Assembly: GCA_025934735.1 (NCBI GenBank)
Contig: JAICWP010000015.1
Span: 57,373-121,372 of the forward strand
Origin: Terriglobales bacterium
GTDB taxonomy: Bacteria; Acidobacteriota; Terriglobia; Terriglobales; Acidobacteriaceae
Direction of reading: 5' to 3'
Length of the DNA stretch: 64,000 bases
The notes below the pieces were generated by a model, which saw only the letters and a list, made by a program, of their open reading frames with translations, was not told where the DNA came from and ran no database searches. Positions 17,191-25,999 of the stretch are shown piece after piece. The translations under genes and the position numbers were made by a program. Numbering within the stretch: the stretch's first letter is position 1; every line of letters starts with the position of its first letter.

Positions 17191-17898
17191 ATGCTCCTAC
17201 CAAGCCTGCGTAAACAAGTGCTGGACGCTAACCTGGAACTGGTCCGCCAGGGGCTGGTCGTGCACACCTTTGGGAATGCCAGCGGCATTGCCCGGGAACA
17301 AGGGTTGGTGGTAATCAAGCCCAGCGGCGTACGCTATGACGAAATGAAACCGGAGGATCTGGTCATTTCCGATTTGCAGGGTAAAACAGTGGAAGGCAAG
17401 CTGCGACCGTCTTCCGACCTACCCACCCACATCGTGCTTTACCAGGCTTTTCCCCGCATTGGGGGCGTGGCGCACACTCACTCGGAATACGCCACCGCAT
17501 GGGCGCAGGCGCGCCGTTGCCTCCCTTGCCTCGGCACAACCCACGCCGACTACTTTCACGGGGCAGTGCCCGTAACCGAGGCGCTTAACTCGGAAGACAT
17601 TGCTTCGCGTTATTATGAGGAGAACACAGGACATTGCATCGTCCGCGCCTTTAAAGAAGTAGACTACGAAGCCATACCTGCCGTTCTGGTTGCCAGCCAC
17701 GGTCCGTTCACCTGGGGACGAGACGCCGCGTCAGCCGCTCACAACGCCGTCATGCTGGAGGCGGTGGCCCGCATGGCCTACTTCACCGTCTCCATCAATC
17801 ACGCGGCGGAACCCATTGGGCGAGACTTGCACGACAAGCATTACCTGCGCAAGCACGGAACCAAGGCGTATTACGGACAATCCAAGAATTGCACATGA
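17191..17898 (+). CDS. araD: L-ribulose-5-phosphate 4-epimerase
   Basis: 235 residues, full length for AraD. The class II aldolase fold is marked by GNASG (28-32), KPSGVRYDEM (43-52), the zinc ligands HTH at 95-97, and ASHGPFTWG with the third histidine. It interconverts L-ribulose 5-phosphate and D-xylulose 5-phosphate, feeding arabinose carbon to the pentose phosphate pathway. It is the first gene of a five-gene operon; its stop overlaps the next start (ATGA). Related sugar-phosphate epimerases or aldolases are possible, but the neighbouring ribulokinase supports this role. Confidence 0.9.
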   Translation: MLLPSLRKQVLDANLELVRQGLVVHTFGNASGIAREQGLVVIKPSGVRYDEMKPEDLVISDLQGKTVEGKLRPSSDLPTHIVLYQAFPRIGGVAHTHSEYATAWAQARRCLPCLGTTHADYFHGAVPVTEALNSEDIASRYYEENTGHCIVRAFKEVDYEAIPAVLVASHGPFTWGRDAASAAHNAVMLEAVARMAYFTVSINHAAEPIGRDLHDKHYLRKHGTKAYYGQSKNCT

Positions 17899-19598
17899 GG
17901 GCCCTCACGGCAGTTTACGCGGCGACAACCCTGGTGCACTTGTCACCGGTTGACATCGCTATTGTTGTCTTCTATTTCGCGCTGGTGCTGGCGATCGGCC
18001 TCTACCTCAAGGGCCGCACCCAGACGGGCGAAGACTTCTTTCTCGCCGGCCGGGAAATGAGCGCGTGGATTGCCGGGCTCAGCTTCCTCTCCGCCAACCT
18101 GGGCTCGCTCGAACTGATGGGGTGGGCCGCGGCAGCCTACCAGTATGGCATTTTGGCTACCCACTGGTATTGGATCGGCGCCATTCCGGCAATGCTCTTC
18201 CTCGGCCTGGTAATGATGCCGTTTTACTACATCTCCAAAACGCACTCTGTTCCCGGATACCTGAAATTGCGTTTTGGAGAGCCTAGCCGCGCGCTGGCCG
18301 CCATTTCTTTCGCGTTCATGACGGTGCTCATGAGCGGCATCAACATGTACTCCATGGCGCTGGTCATGAAAGTGGTTTTGGGATGGAATATTAACTTCAG
18401 TATCTGGGTATCATCCCTTACCGTGGCGGTTTATGTAGCCCTGGGCGGGCTGCGTTCGGCGATTTTCAACGAGGTGCTCCAGTTTGTGCTGATCTGGGCC
18501 GGCGCCCTGCTTGTCCCCATTCTGGGTCTGATCGACGCTGGCGGCTGGACCGCCCTGCAGCTACGAATTGCGCACAATGCCTCGGCGGAATTCACTCACC
18601 TGTGGTCCACGCTCGGGTCGTTCAGCAACAATCCCATGGGCATCCACTGGACGGGAATTGTTTTTGGCCTGGGCTGGGTAATCTCGTTTGGATATTGGAC
18701 CACCGACTTCCTGGTGGTTCAACGCGTGCTTGCGGCCAAGGATCTGCGGGCCGCCAAGATGGCTCCCATTATTGGCGCCGCTTTCAAAATGATGGTGCCG
18801 TTCATCGTCATATTGCCCGGATTGCTGGCGCTGGCGGTTCTCCCCTTCAAACTCACGGGCGAAACAGCGGCGCTGGCCACCGGCGGCCATAGCTACAACG
18901 AGGTCCTTCCGCTCATGCTGGCACGTTATTGCGGCCCCGGCCTGCTTGGGTTGGGCATCACCGCTCTGATGGCGGGATTCATGTCTGGCATGGCCGGCAA
19001 TGTCAGCGCCTTTACTACAGTATGGACGTACGACATCTACCGGGCGCTCATTCGAACGAACGCCAGCGACAAGCACTACGTTGATATGGGGCGTTGGTGC
19101 ACCGTTCTGGGAGTTCTGATCAGCGTGGGAACGGCGTACCTGGTGATGCAGTTTGCCAGCATCATGGATTACGTGCAGGCCTTGTTTGCCACCTTCATCG
19201 CTCCCTTGTTCGGGACTGTGCTCCTGGGAATGCTGTGGAAGCGGACCACATCGGCGGGAGGGTTCTGGGGACTTCTGCTGGGAACACTGTCATCCATCGG
19301 CATGTGGGGGTGGGTGAAGATGGATCCCAGCGCTCTGCGCTATGTGGCACTTTCGCCGCATGCCCGCTTTATGGCGGAAGACATGTACCGGGCCTTGTGG
19401 TCGTGGATGGCGTGCGTGGTGGTAACCGTCATCGTCAGTTACCTGACCAAGCCGCCGGCGGTGGCGGAACTAACCGGGCTGGTATACGGAGTGACGCCGC
19501 TGCCCTCGGAGGCGCACGTCGCCATTTATAAACGCCCGGCCTTCTGGGCCGTGGTAATCGCGGTCGTGTTTGTGGCGCTTAACGTGATTTTCTGGTAA
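17895..19598 (+). CDS. Sodium:solute symporter (SSS family), probable pentose transporter
   Basis: 567 residues from ATG 17895, which overlaps the araD stop by four bases and implies translational coupling (an in-frame TTG at 17889 is weaker). About 14 hydrophobic segments. The SSS hallmark is present: DFFLAGREMSAWIAGLSFLS in the first helices, followed by NLGSLELMGWAAAAYQYG. This SGLT-like family imports sugars with Na+. Its place between araD and the isomerase/araB genes suggests L-arabinose or a related sugar as substrate; this is inferred from context. Confidence 0.9.
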   Translation: MRALTAVYAATTLVHLSPVDIAIVVFYFALVLAIGLYLKGRTQTGEDFFLAGREMSAWIAGLSFLSANLGSLELMGWAAAAYQYGILATHWYWIGAIPAMLFLGLVMMPFYYISKTHSVPGYLKLRFGEPSRALAAISFAFMTVLMSGINMYSMALVMKVVLGWNINFSIWVSSLTVAVYVALGGLRSAIFNEVLQFVLIWAGALLVPILGLIDAGGWTALQLRIAHNASAEFTHLWSTLGSFSNNPMGIHWTGIVFGLGWVISFGYWTTDFLVVQRVLAAKDLRAAKMAPIIGAAFKMMVPFIVILPGLLALAVLPFKLTGETAALATGGHSYNEVLPLMLARYCGPGLLGLGITALMAGFMSGMAGNVSAFTTVWTYDIYRALIRTNASDKHYVDMGRWCTVLGVLISVGTAYLVMQFASIMDYVQALFATFIAPLFGTVLLGMLWKRTTSAGGFWGLLLGTLSSIGMWGWVKMDPSALRYVALSPHARFMAEDMYRALWSWMACVVVTVIVSYLTKPPAVAELTGLVYGVTPLPSEAHVAIYKRPAFWAVVIAVVFVALNVIFW

Positions 19599-19603
19599 AG
19601 GCG

Positions 19604-19876
19604 ATGCTCTCGCGTACTCGCATCTCGATCTGGTTCTTTATCGGCCTCTCGCTGCTGGTGAACGGCGGCCTGATCCTTGCAGCGGGAGTGTATGAAGTGG
19701 CCAACCCGCCGCAACATCCGGTTATCCTATTCAACCTTCACGCGAGCATCTGGTGGGGTGGGCTGCTTTTCCTGCTGGGCATCTTTTATTCCTACCATTT
19801 CGCGCCAGCCCGGGCGGGAGACAAGCAGCCAAGCAGGCCGCCCGCGCCCCGAGGAGACACACATGCAGAATGCTGA
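19604..19876 (+). CDS. Small two-TM membrane protein
   Basis: 90 residues with two hydrophobic segments (ISIWFFIGLSLLVNGGLILA and SIWWGGLLFLLGIFYSYHF) and a polar Pro/Arg tail. It begins 5 bases after the symporter stop and overlaps the following isomerase gene by 14 bases. The tight packing suggests it belongs to the transport unit, perhaps as an accessory of the symporter. Small partner subunits are known for some SSS-type carriers, but I see no specific family here. Confidence 0.7.
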   Translation: MLSRTRISIWFFIGLSLLVNGGLILAAGVYEVANPPQHPVILFNLHASIWWGGLLFLLGIFYSYHFAPARAGDKQPSRPPAPRGDTHAEC

Positions 19877-21299
19877 TAAAAAGCTGACTATTGGCGTCAT
19901 CGTTGGGAACCGGGGCTTCTTCCCTGACCATCTGGCGAAATCAGGCCGGGAGGAAATTCTCGCTGCCCTGTCGCGGGCTGGCATGGATGTAATCGCCCTG
20001 GATACGCAGCAGAGCAAATACGGCGCTGTCGAAACCCACGAGGAAGCCAAACGTTGCGCCGCTTTGTTTCGCGAGCACGCCGACCGCTTGGATGGCATCG
20101 TCGTTACTCTGCCCAACTTCGGCGATGAACGTGCAGTTGCCGATACACTTCGTCTTGCCGGTCTTCGGATTCCGGTACTCATTCAGGCTACGCCCGACAC
20201 TCCCGCCAAAATGACAGTGGCGTTTCGGAGAGACAGTTTCTGCGGCAAGATGTCAGTGTGCAATAACCTCCGCCAGTACGGCATTCCTTATTCGCTGACC
20301 GCCCTGCACACAGTCTCGCCCGACTCGGAGGAATTTCACAAAGACCTGGAGTGGTTCGGCGCGGTGTGCCGCGTGGTAAAAGGATTGACCAACCTGCGCA
20401 TCGGCAGCATCGGCGCTCGTCCGGCCGCGTTCAACACCGTCCGTTATAGCGAAAAAATCCTGGAGTCACAGGGCGTCAGCGTGGAGACGCTTGACCTGTC
20501 GGAAGTGCTGGGGCGTATCCAGCGCATGAAGGATAACGACGACGCGGCCCAGGAGAGGCTTGCTGCCATTCAGAAATATGTTCCCACATCCGGTGTGCCT
20601 GCCGCTGCCCTGCTGAAAATGGCGAAGCTCTCGGCTGTGATTGACCAGTGGATGAACGCGGCCGACCTGCAGATCAGCGCTGTCCAGTGTTGGACTTCGA
20701 TTGAGGAAAACCTCGGCGTAGTGCCCTGCACGGTAATGAGCATGATGAGCAACGAACTGATGTCGAGCGCCTGCGAAGTGGACATCTGCGGGGTGCTGGG
20801 CATGCACGCTCTGCAACTGGCTTCGACCACGCCTTCCGCGCTGCTGGACTGGAACAACAATTACGGTTCCGATCCCGACAAGGCCGTCTGCTTTCACTGC
20901 TCTAACCTGCCAAAACATTTCTTCGCCGATGTGAAGATGGATTTCCAGGAAATCATCGCCGGCACGGTGGGCAAGGAAAACACGTTCGGAACATGTGTGG
21001 GAAGAGTGCGGCCGAGCCCAATGAGCTTCGCCCGTTTCTCCACCGATGATACCGGCGGCAGGATTCGCGGGTACCTCGGCGAAGGGCGCTTCACGGATGA
21101 CCCGCTGAACACCTTCGGCGGCGCCGGTGTAGTCTGCATACCGAAGCTGCAGAATCTACTGCACTACATTTGCGCTCAGGGTTTTGAACACCACGTTGCC
21201 GCCAATTTGTCCACAGTGGCATCGTCGCTCCACGAAGCCGCTACCCGCTACCTGGGCTGGGAGATGTACTGGCACAACCGGCCGAATGGGGGCTGCTGA
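19863..21299 (+). CDS. L-fucose/L-arabinose isomerase family protein
   Basis: 478 residues from ATG 19863, preceded by GAGGAG. The protein belongs to the fucose isomerase-like superfamily (COG2407 type): IGVIVGNRGFFPDH at the N-terminus, LPNFGDERAVADTLR, CWTSIEENLGVVPC and the metal-site region CEVDICGVLGMHALQLAS. Family members isomerise aldoses such as fucose or arabinose. Classical AraA is absent, while araB and araD flank it, so it most likely acts as the L-arabinose isomerase of this operon by non-orthologous replacement. A different aldopentose substrate remains possible. Confidence 0.8.
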   Translation: MQNADKKLTIGVIVGNRGFFPDHLAKSGREEILAALSRAGMDVIALDTQQSKYGAVETHEEAKRCAALFREHADRLDGIVVTLPNFGDERAVADTLRLAGLRIPVLIQATPDTPAKMTVAFRRDSFCGKMSVCNNLRQYGIPYSLTALHTVSPDSEEFHKDLEWFGAVCRVVKGLTNLRIGSIGARPAAFNTVRYSEKILESQGVSVETLDLSEVLGRIQRMKDNDDAAQERLAAIQKYVPTSGVPAAALLKMAKLSAVIDQWMNAADLQISAVQCWTSIEENLGVVPCTVMSMMSNELMSSACEVDICGVLGMHALQLASTTPSALLDWNNNYGSDPDKAVCFHCSNLPKHFFADVKMDFQEIIAGTVGKENTFGTCVGRVRPSPMSFARFSTDDTGGRIRGYLGEGRFTDDPLNTFGGAGVVCIPKLQNLLHYICAQGFEHHVAANLSTVASSLHEAATRYLGWEMYWHNRPNGGC

Positions 21300-22894
21300 T
21301 GTCCATTGTGGCGGGCGTTGATTTCGGAACGCTGAGCGTGCGGGTTTCCCTGGTGGACAGCGAGCGTGGGCTGCTGGAATCCGCCACCGCCGAGTATCCC
21401 CTACACCGGCAGCGCAGCGATCCGGAATACGCCACCCAATCGCACGATGACCACATGCGCGCTCTGGTGGAAGCTATGCGCGCGGCGCTGGCCAAGGCTG
21501 GGCTTCCCGGCAGCCGGGTCGAGTCTATTGCGCTGGATACGACGGGATCTTCGGTGATTCCAGTGGGGAAGGGTCTGCAGCCGCTGGGCGAATACTATCT
21601 CTGGTGCGACCACCGCGCTAAAGGTGAGGCAGCCGAGATCACCCAGGCAGCGCGGCGGGAGGGACTGGAGGTCATCAACTGGTGCGGTGGTATTTACTCG
21701 TCCGAGTGGGGCTTCTCCAAGCTGCTGCATTGGCTGCGTCATAACCCTTCCCGGCGTGCCGAACTGGTTTCCGCATTCGAACACTGCGACATGGTGGCGG
21801 CCACGCTCTGCGGCCTAAGTGACGCCCGAAAAGTGAAGCGCAGCGTATGTGCCATGGGGCATAAATGGCTGTGGAACCCGGCTCTGGGCGGTCTTCCGCC
21901 TCAGGAGTTCCTGACCACAGTTGATCCCCTGCTCGCGGGTGTTCGGGAGAAACTGGACGGGCAGTATGCCACTTCCGACCAAATCGCCGGCCGCTTATCC
22001 CCGGAGTGGGCACAAAAGTTGGGATTGAAGCCGGGAATTCCCATTCCCGTCGGGGCCTTCGATGCCCATTGGGATGCCATCGGCGCCGGTTGCCAGACGG
22101 ATGACATTGTCAACGTGATCGGCACCTCGACCTGCATCATCGGTATCACGGAGTCGCCGAATCTTGTTCCTGGCGTTTGTGGGGTCGTGCACGGCAGCGT
22201 CCACCCCCAGCGGACGGGTATTGAAGCGGGACTCTCCGCCGTCGGAGATGCTTTCAGCGCTATCGCGCTGCGCGCCCAGACTGACGTGAACACGCTCGGT
22301 CGAGGCCTGGATCAGTACCGTGCGGGCCAGACAGGACTGCTGCGCATGAGCTGGGACAATGGCGATCGCACCGTTCTAGTCAACCCTAACCTGCGCGGCG
22401 TCACTCTGGGCTGGAATTTGCAAAGCTCGGCGCGGGACGAACTATTTGCCGCCATTGAGGGCACGGCGTTTCACACTCGCGTCATTCTCGACCGCATGTT
22501 GGAGCACGGCGTGAATATGAAACGGGTAATCAATGCCGGCGGCATACCGCAGAAGAACTCTGTACTTAACCAGGTATATGCCAATGTGCTCGGCCGGCCG
22601 GTCCTGGTTCCCGGAGCCAACGTCGTGGGGCTTGGTGCAGCAATTTTCGCCTTTCTCGCCGTCGGAACCTTTACCACGGTGGAAGAAGCGCAGGCCAGAA
22701 TTTGCCCGCCGCACAAAATTTATATGCCTGAAGCGGAATCGCAAGAGGTCTATGCGCAGCTATATCCACTGTTTCGCACGTTGTACTTCGCGCTCGGACA
22801 ACCGGAGAGCAGCAGCCTATCGCATGTTTTACCGGAATTAATGCGTGTGGCAGAGATGGCCAGCAAGGACACGGTCAGCGCCAAAGCTGGTTGA
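21299..22894 (+). CDS. araB: Ribulokinase (FGGY family)
   Basis: 531 residues. GVDFGTLSVRVSLVD (phosphate 1 region), LDTTGSSVIPVG, the MGHKWLWNP segment, GAFDAHWDAIGAG with the catalytic Asp, and IGTSTCI are characteristic of AraB rather than glycerol or xylulose kinases. It phosphorylates L-ribulose with ATP. Its ATG overlaps the isomerase stop (TGATG), so it is translationally coupled and ends the operon. No terminator hairpin was evident in the 86 bases before the convergent phospholipase gene. Confidence 0.92.
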   Translation: MSIVAGVDFGTLSVRVSLVDSERGLLESATAEYPLHRQRSDPEYATQSHDDHMRALVEAMRAALAKAGLPGSRVESIALDTTGSSVIPVGKGLQPLGEYYLWCDHRAKGEAAEITQAARREGLEVINWCGGIYSSEWGFSKLLHWLRHNPSRRAELVSAFEHCDMVAATLCGLSDARKVKRSVCAMGHKWLWNPALGGLPPQEFLTTVDPLLAGVREKLDGQYATSDQIAGRLSPEWAQKLGLKPGIPIPVGAFDAHWDAIGAGCQTDDIVNVIGTSTCIIGITESPNLVPGVCGVVHGSVHPQRTGIEAGLSAVGDAFSAIALRAQTDVNTLGRGLDQYRAGQTGLLRMSWDNGDRTVLVNPNLRGVTLGWNLQSSARDELFAAIEGTAFHTRVILDRMLEHGVNMKRVINAGGIPQKNSVLNQVYANVLGRPVLVPGANVVGLGAAIFAFLAVGTFTTVEEAQARICPPHKIYMPEAESQEVYAQLYPLFRTLYFALGQPESSSLSHVLPELMRVAEMASKDTVSAKAG

Positions 22895-22980
22895 TTCTCG
22901 TTCGGTGTACCGCGATACCCGGCGCCCCACTCGCCGCTACCAATACCGCGAATTCTAATCCCGTACAAGCTGCAATGGCG

Positions 22981-24867
22981 TCAGGGCAGCGAGCTAAGAT
23001 AACAGGGCGCATCCGTGCGCTGCACCGGCACGTTACTGGGGGGAGTGGCCCAGGGCGCTCCCGCGAAGTCAAAGAACTCTGTCATATCAGGCATTGCCGC
23101 GTCCCGATGATTCAGCGGCGAGAGGTTGAATCGCGCTTCAATCAATCGTAAGACCGCCGTGTAATCCATCGGGGTGTGGCTCACAAAGTTCTTGGTGAAC
23201 GGCGACACCACGATCATCGGCAGCCGGTACCCGCTAAACCGGAACGTGCAAATGGGAGTCGTGATTAGATTCAGATTGCTGTCCTGACAAATATCCCGCC
23301 CACCAAAGATTCCCAGGTCAACTGGGTTGATGCCGTCCGGGTTAGGAACACTCATAGGCTGCTCGTGATCATAGAAGCCGCCGGCTTCGTCCCACGAGAG
23401 GATGAATACCGAGTCTTTCCAAGAACTGCTCCCCATCAGTGCATTAATCAGCGAGGAGACATACTTCGCGCCGGGCTGAATGTGGATGGGGCTGACGGTC
23501 GGATCGTTGTGGTCCCCGGTGGGATGTTCGTCCCAACCCATTTCAGAGGCAGGTTCAATAAAAGCAACTTGCGGCAGTGTTCCATTTTTAAGATCTGTGA
23601 AGTACTGGCTGATGGGGGCAATATTGTTTGGCTCTACACTTAGGACATGCCGGTTGTACGTGAACTGGTTAAGGTAGCTCTGTGAGTCCAGGCACTGAAC
23701 TGTAGCGCAGCCGCTGGGAGTTGGGTGAACGTAGATCTTCCACGAAATATTGTTCTGGTCGAGCACCTGAAGGATGGTCAGCGAGCTTAGCTGAGCCGAG
23801 CCACTAACCAGTTGATAGGCGTGACCCATGCTGGTTGCGGCGTAGCTGTAGGCCCGGTTCGGTTGCGAGCGGCTCAAGTTCGGCGAGTAGAAGTGGTCTG
23901 CGGTGCCAAAGGTGCTCGCCATGAAATAGTAATAGTTGAGGACGGTTTCATCGTAGTAGCCCATAACCCGATGGCCGACGGTGTCGTAGTACGTCCCTTC
24001 GTGGGCCGCAGTTTGCACGAAGCCGTTGCCAGCAAAGGTGCCGCCCTTAGTACCATCCGGGTCATTATGGTTAAAATCCGCGTGGCTCTCGTTCCAACTG
24101 GGACTGGGATTCTCCAGACATTGCGTGTTCAGCTTGAATGGGTGGACCGCCACTCCGTTGGGATCTAGGTTGGAATCGCTATTCGATTCCACATCCAAGC
24201 TTGTTCCGTTCGTGGCCTGCGGAAATCCGTACTTGCTCCAGTACTCGGGCAAATGGCTGAAGTAATGGTCAAAGCTGCGGTTCTCCTGCATCATGAAAAT
24301 GATGTGGTTGATGGAGGACTGTAGCGTGTGCGTGGAAGGCGGTGGCGGGGGCGGGGGCTGTGGCGGAGGCGGCGGGGGAGGAGCCGGGGTGAAACTAGCA
24401 CCGAGGGTCTGGTTGCTCGTCAACGTTAGCTGACATGTGCTTTGGGCGCACGCTCCTGCATATCCTGAGAAGACATACCCAGACGCAGCTGTCGCGGAGA
24501 GGGACAGCTTAGTTCCTGAATCGAACTTTGCCGTGCAGGTGCCAGGACAAGCGATACCGGCGGGAGTGGAGGTTACACTCCCGTCGCCCGTAACGTTGAC
24601 CGTGAGGCTATCCTGGGAAGGTGGAAGAGGCGGGGGTGGTGAATTGCGGGTATTGGATTGAGAGCTACCGCCGCCGCAGCCGATAAGGGCGGCGAGCAGA
24701 ACCAGAATTGCCCACTGTTTCGTTTTCTTTAAATGTTCCCGCGTTAGTAGCGGGTTGTCACCTAAATAGCTGTCGCTATCCTGGTTTGTCTTCCGCCCTA
24801 GCTCCTGCACGAAGCGCGTCAAGTTTTCAGACCACGCGGTCCCATTTGGTGTTTTGCTATTCGACAT
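22981..24867 (-). CDS. Exported phospholipase C / acid phosphatase family phosphoesterase
   Basis: 628 residues. After a 45-residue polar N-terminus comes a hydrophobic stretch ending in a lipobox (LLAALIGC). A small domain with paired cysteines follows (SVTSTPAGIACPGTCTAKF, a bacterial-repeat motif), then a long proline linker. The C-terminal phosphoesterase domain begins at IIFMMQENRSFDHYFSHLP (metal site) and contains AFIEPASEMGWDEHP and SWDEAGGFYDH. This is the PLC/AcpA family of the alkaline phosphatase superfamily, which hydrolyses phosphatidylcholine or other phosphoesters outside the cytoplasm. The polar segment before the lipobox is unusual; an internal start is possible. Confidence 0.88.
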   Translation of the reverse strand: MSNSKTPNGTAWSENLTRFVQELGRKTNQDSDSYLGDNPLLTREHLKKTKQWAILVLLAALIGCGGGSSQSNTRNSPPPPLPPSQDSLTVNVTGDGSVTSTPAGIACPGTCTAKFDSGTKLSLSATAASGYVFSGYAGACAQSTCQLTLTSNQTLGASFTPAPPPPPPPQPPPPPPPSTHTLQSSINHIIFMMQENRSFDHYFSHLPEYWSKYGFPQATNGTSLDVESNSDSNLDPNGVAVHPFKLNTQCLENPSPSWNESHADFNHNDPDGTKGGTFAGNGFVQTAAHEGTYYDTVGHRVMGYYDETVLNYYYFMASTFGTADHFYSPNLSRSQPNRAYSYAATSMGHAYQLVSGSAQLSSLTILQVLDQNNISWKIYVHPTPSGCATVQCLDSQSYLNQFTYNRHVLSVEPNNIAPISQYFTDLKNGTLPQVAFIEPASEMGWDEHPTGDHNDPTVSPIHIQPGAKYVSSLINALMGSSSWKDSVFILSWDEAGGFYDHEQPMSVPNPDGINPVDLGIFGGRDICQDSNLNLITTPICTFRFSGYRLPMIVVSPFTKNFVSHTPMDYTAVLRLIEARFNLSPLNHRDAAMPDMTEFFDFAGAPWATPPSNVPVQRTDAPCYLSSLP

Positions 24868-25352
24868 ATTTACTTCTTACCTTCAGCTGTAGTGGGTGCC
24901 CGCGGCGAACTTGCCCGAGTGCATCAGAGCCTCGGTTCCTTCGCTTCATCGGCAACGGGAAGTGATACCAAAGCGGGAGGATTTCGCTGCCCCAGGATCA
25001 GCGATGTTGGGTGGTTTTGTCCTTTCATCCTAACACGTCGGGGGAGGCATGGGGCCCGTCTGGCGCTGAGCAGAGTGACCTGGGCAGGGCCCTACTTTGC
25101 GGCACAGGAGCCCGGGATACTTGGGTCCGGAGGGTCCCCGGATATCAACGGAATGGGACGTTTTTCAGCGTATTGGCGCCCCAACCCAGCGAGTCTGGGA
25201 CCGATATTCAATCGCCCTTTGCACAAATCGCAAATACGGGGAGCATCCCCTTCTTTGTTGATGGAGTATCCTTCTGCTCCGGCACTAAGCTAGGGCCACC
25301 AATAAACAGCGCATCTAAAGCAGGAATAGCGAACAGACCAGGAGGAGCGAAC
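24868..25352. other. Intergenic region, no gene recognised
   Basis: About 485 bases between the divergent phospholipase and small acidic protein genes. Several overlapping open frames exist, but none has a ribosome site, signal peptide or family motif. I see no repeat or structured element. Confidence 0.4.
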
Positions 25353-25610
25353 ATGCCTGACCATAAACAAGATGAACTCGGTCCAAACTCAGCGGGACAA
25401 TCGGGTGACATTCAGCAACTGTCGGATGCCGCAGACGCAGATTCGGAGAGCGTGGAGGAACTGGTGGAGGAGGGGAACGCTTTCGAGGCGGATGCCGTTC
25501 AGGGGGTCGAGGAGGGCAAAACCCCAGATGTCTCTGAAGTGACTACCCGCGAAGTACCAGAAGACGATGTGCCGCCTGAGTACCAGGATAGCGACAGAGA
25601 CATCGCGTGA
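25353..25610 (+). CDS. Small acidic hypothetical protein
   Basis: 85 residues. A strong GGAGGAG ribosome site precedes the ATG at 25353; the frame is open upstream but carries no start context. The protein is very acidic (SVEELVEEGNAFEADAV, VPEDDVPPEYQDSD) with almost no hydrophobic residues, so it is probably disordered and cytoplasmic. No family recognised. Confidence 0.6.
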   Translation: MPDHKQDELGPNSAGQSGDIQQLSDAADADSESVEELVEEGNAFEADAVQGVEEGKTPDVSEVTTREVPEDDVPPEYQDSDRDIA

Positions 25611-25670
25611 TGGCAAGGGGATGAACCAATCCGTGGGGCATGGCGTCCGCCCCCGGCCCGTACTTAGCCC

Positions 25671-25856
25671 TCAATTTTGGTTTGGTTTGCGGTCGCGAGG
25701 GCGGACTAGGAAGTTAGACGGCGTTCCGAACTCTTTGATGGGGTGGCGGCCGACGACTTCGGCGATGGCCAGGGCGTTGCGCTCGCGACGCTCAGCGGCA
25801 GATTGTTCCCGCTCCTGCCGGAGCTGGTTCTTTTCGATTTCCACTTGTGCCAGCAT
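25671..25856 (-). CDS. Small charged hypothetical protein
   Basis: 61 residues from the second ATG (25856), with GAGG upstream. The first half is a charged helix (EIEKNQLRQEREQSAAERRE), followed by a short hydrophobic/basic end (FGTPSNFLVRPRDR). It could be a real small coiled-coil protein or chance; codon use is compatible with coding. No family recognised. Confidence 0.4.
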   Translation of the reverse strand: MLAQVEIEKNQLRQEREQSAAERRERNALAIAEVVGRHPIKEFGTPSNFLVRPRDRKPNQN

Positions 25857-25999
25857 AGGTTGCCTCGACAAACACAAGCCTAGCGACTAAATCACAGCTT
25901 GGCTGTGACAAGAATCACAGCATGATGTGACGCGGCTCTTCGACGCGGGAGGCGCCCTGAGCAGCCGAGCGCGCCTCGCAGAAGGTCTCAACGGGTCCT

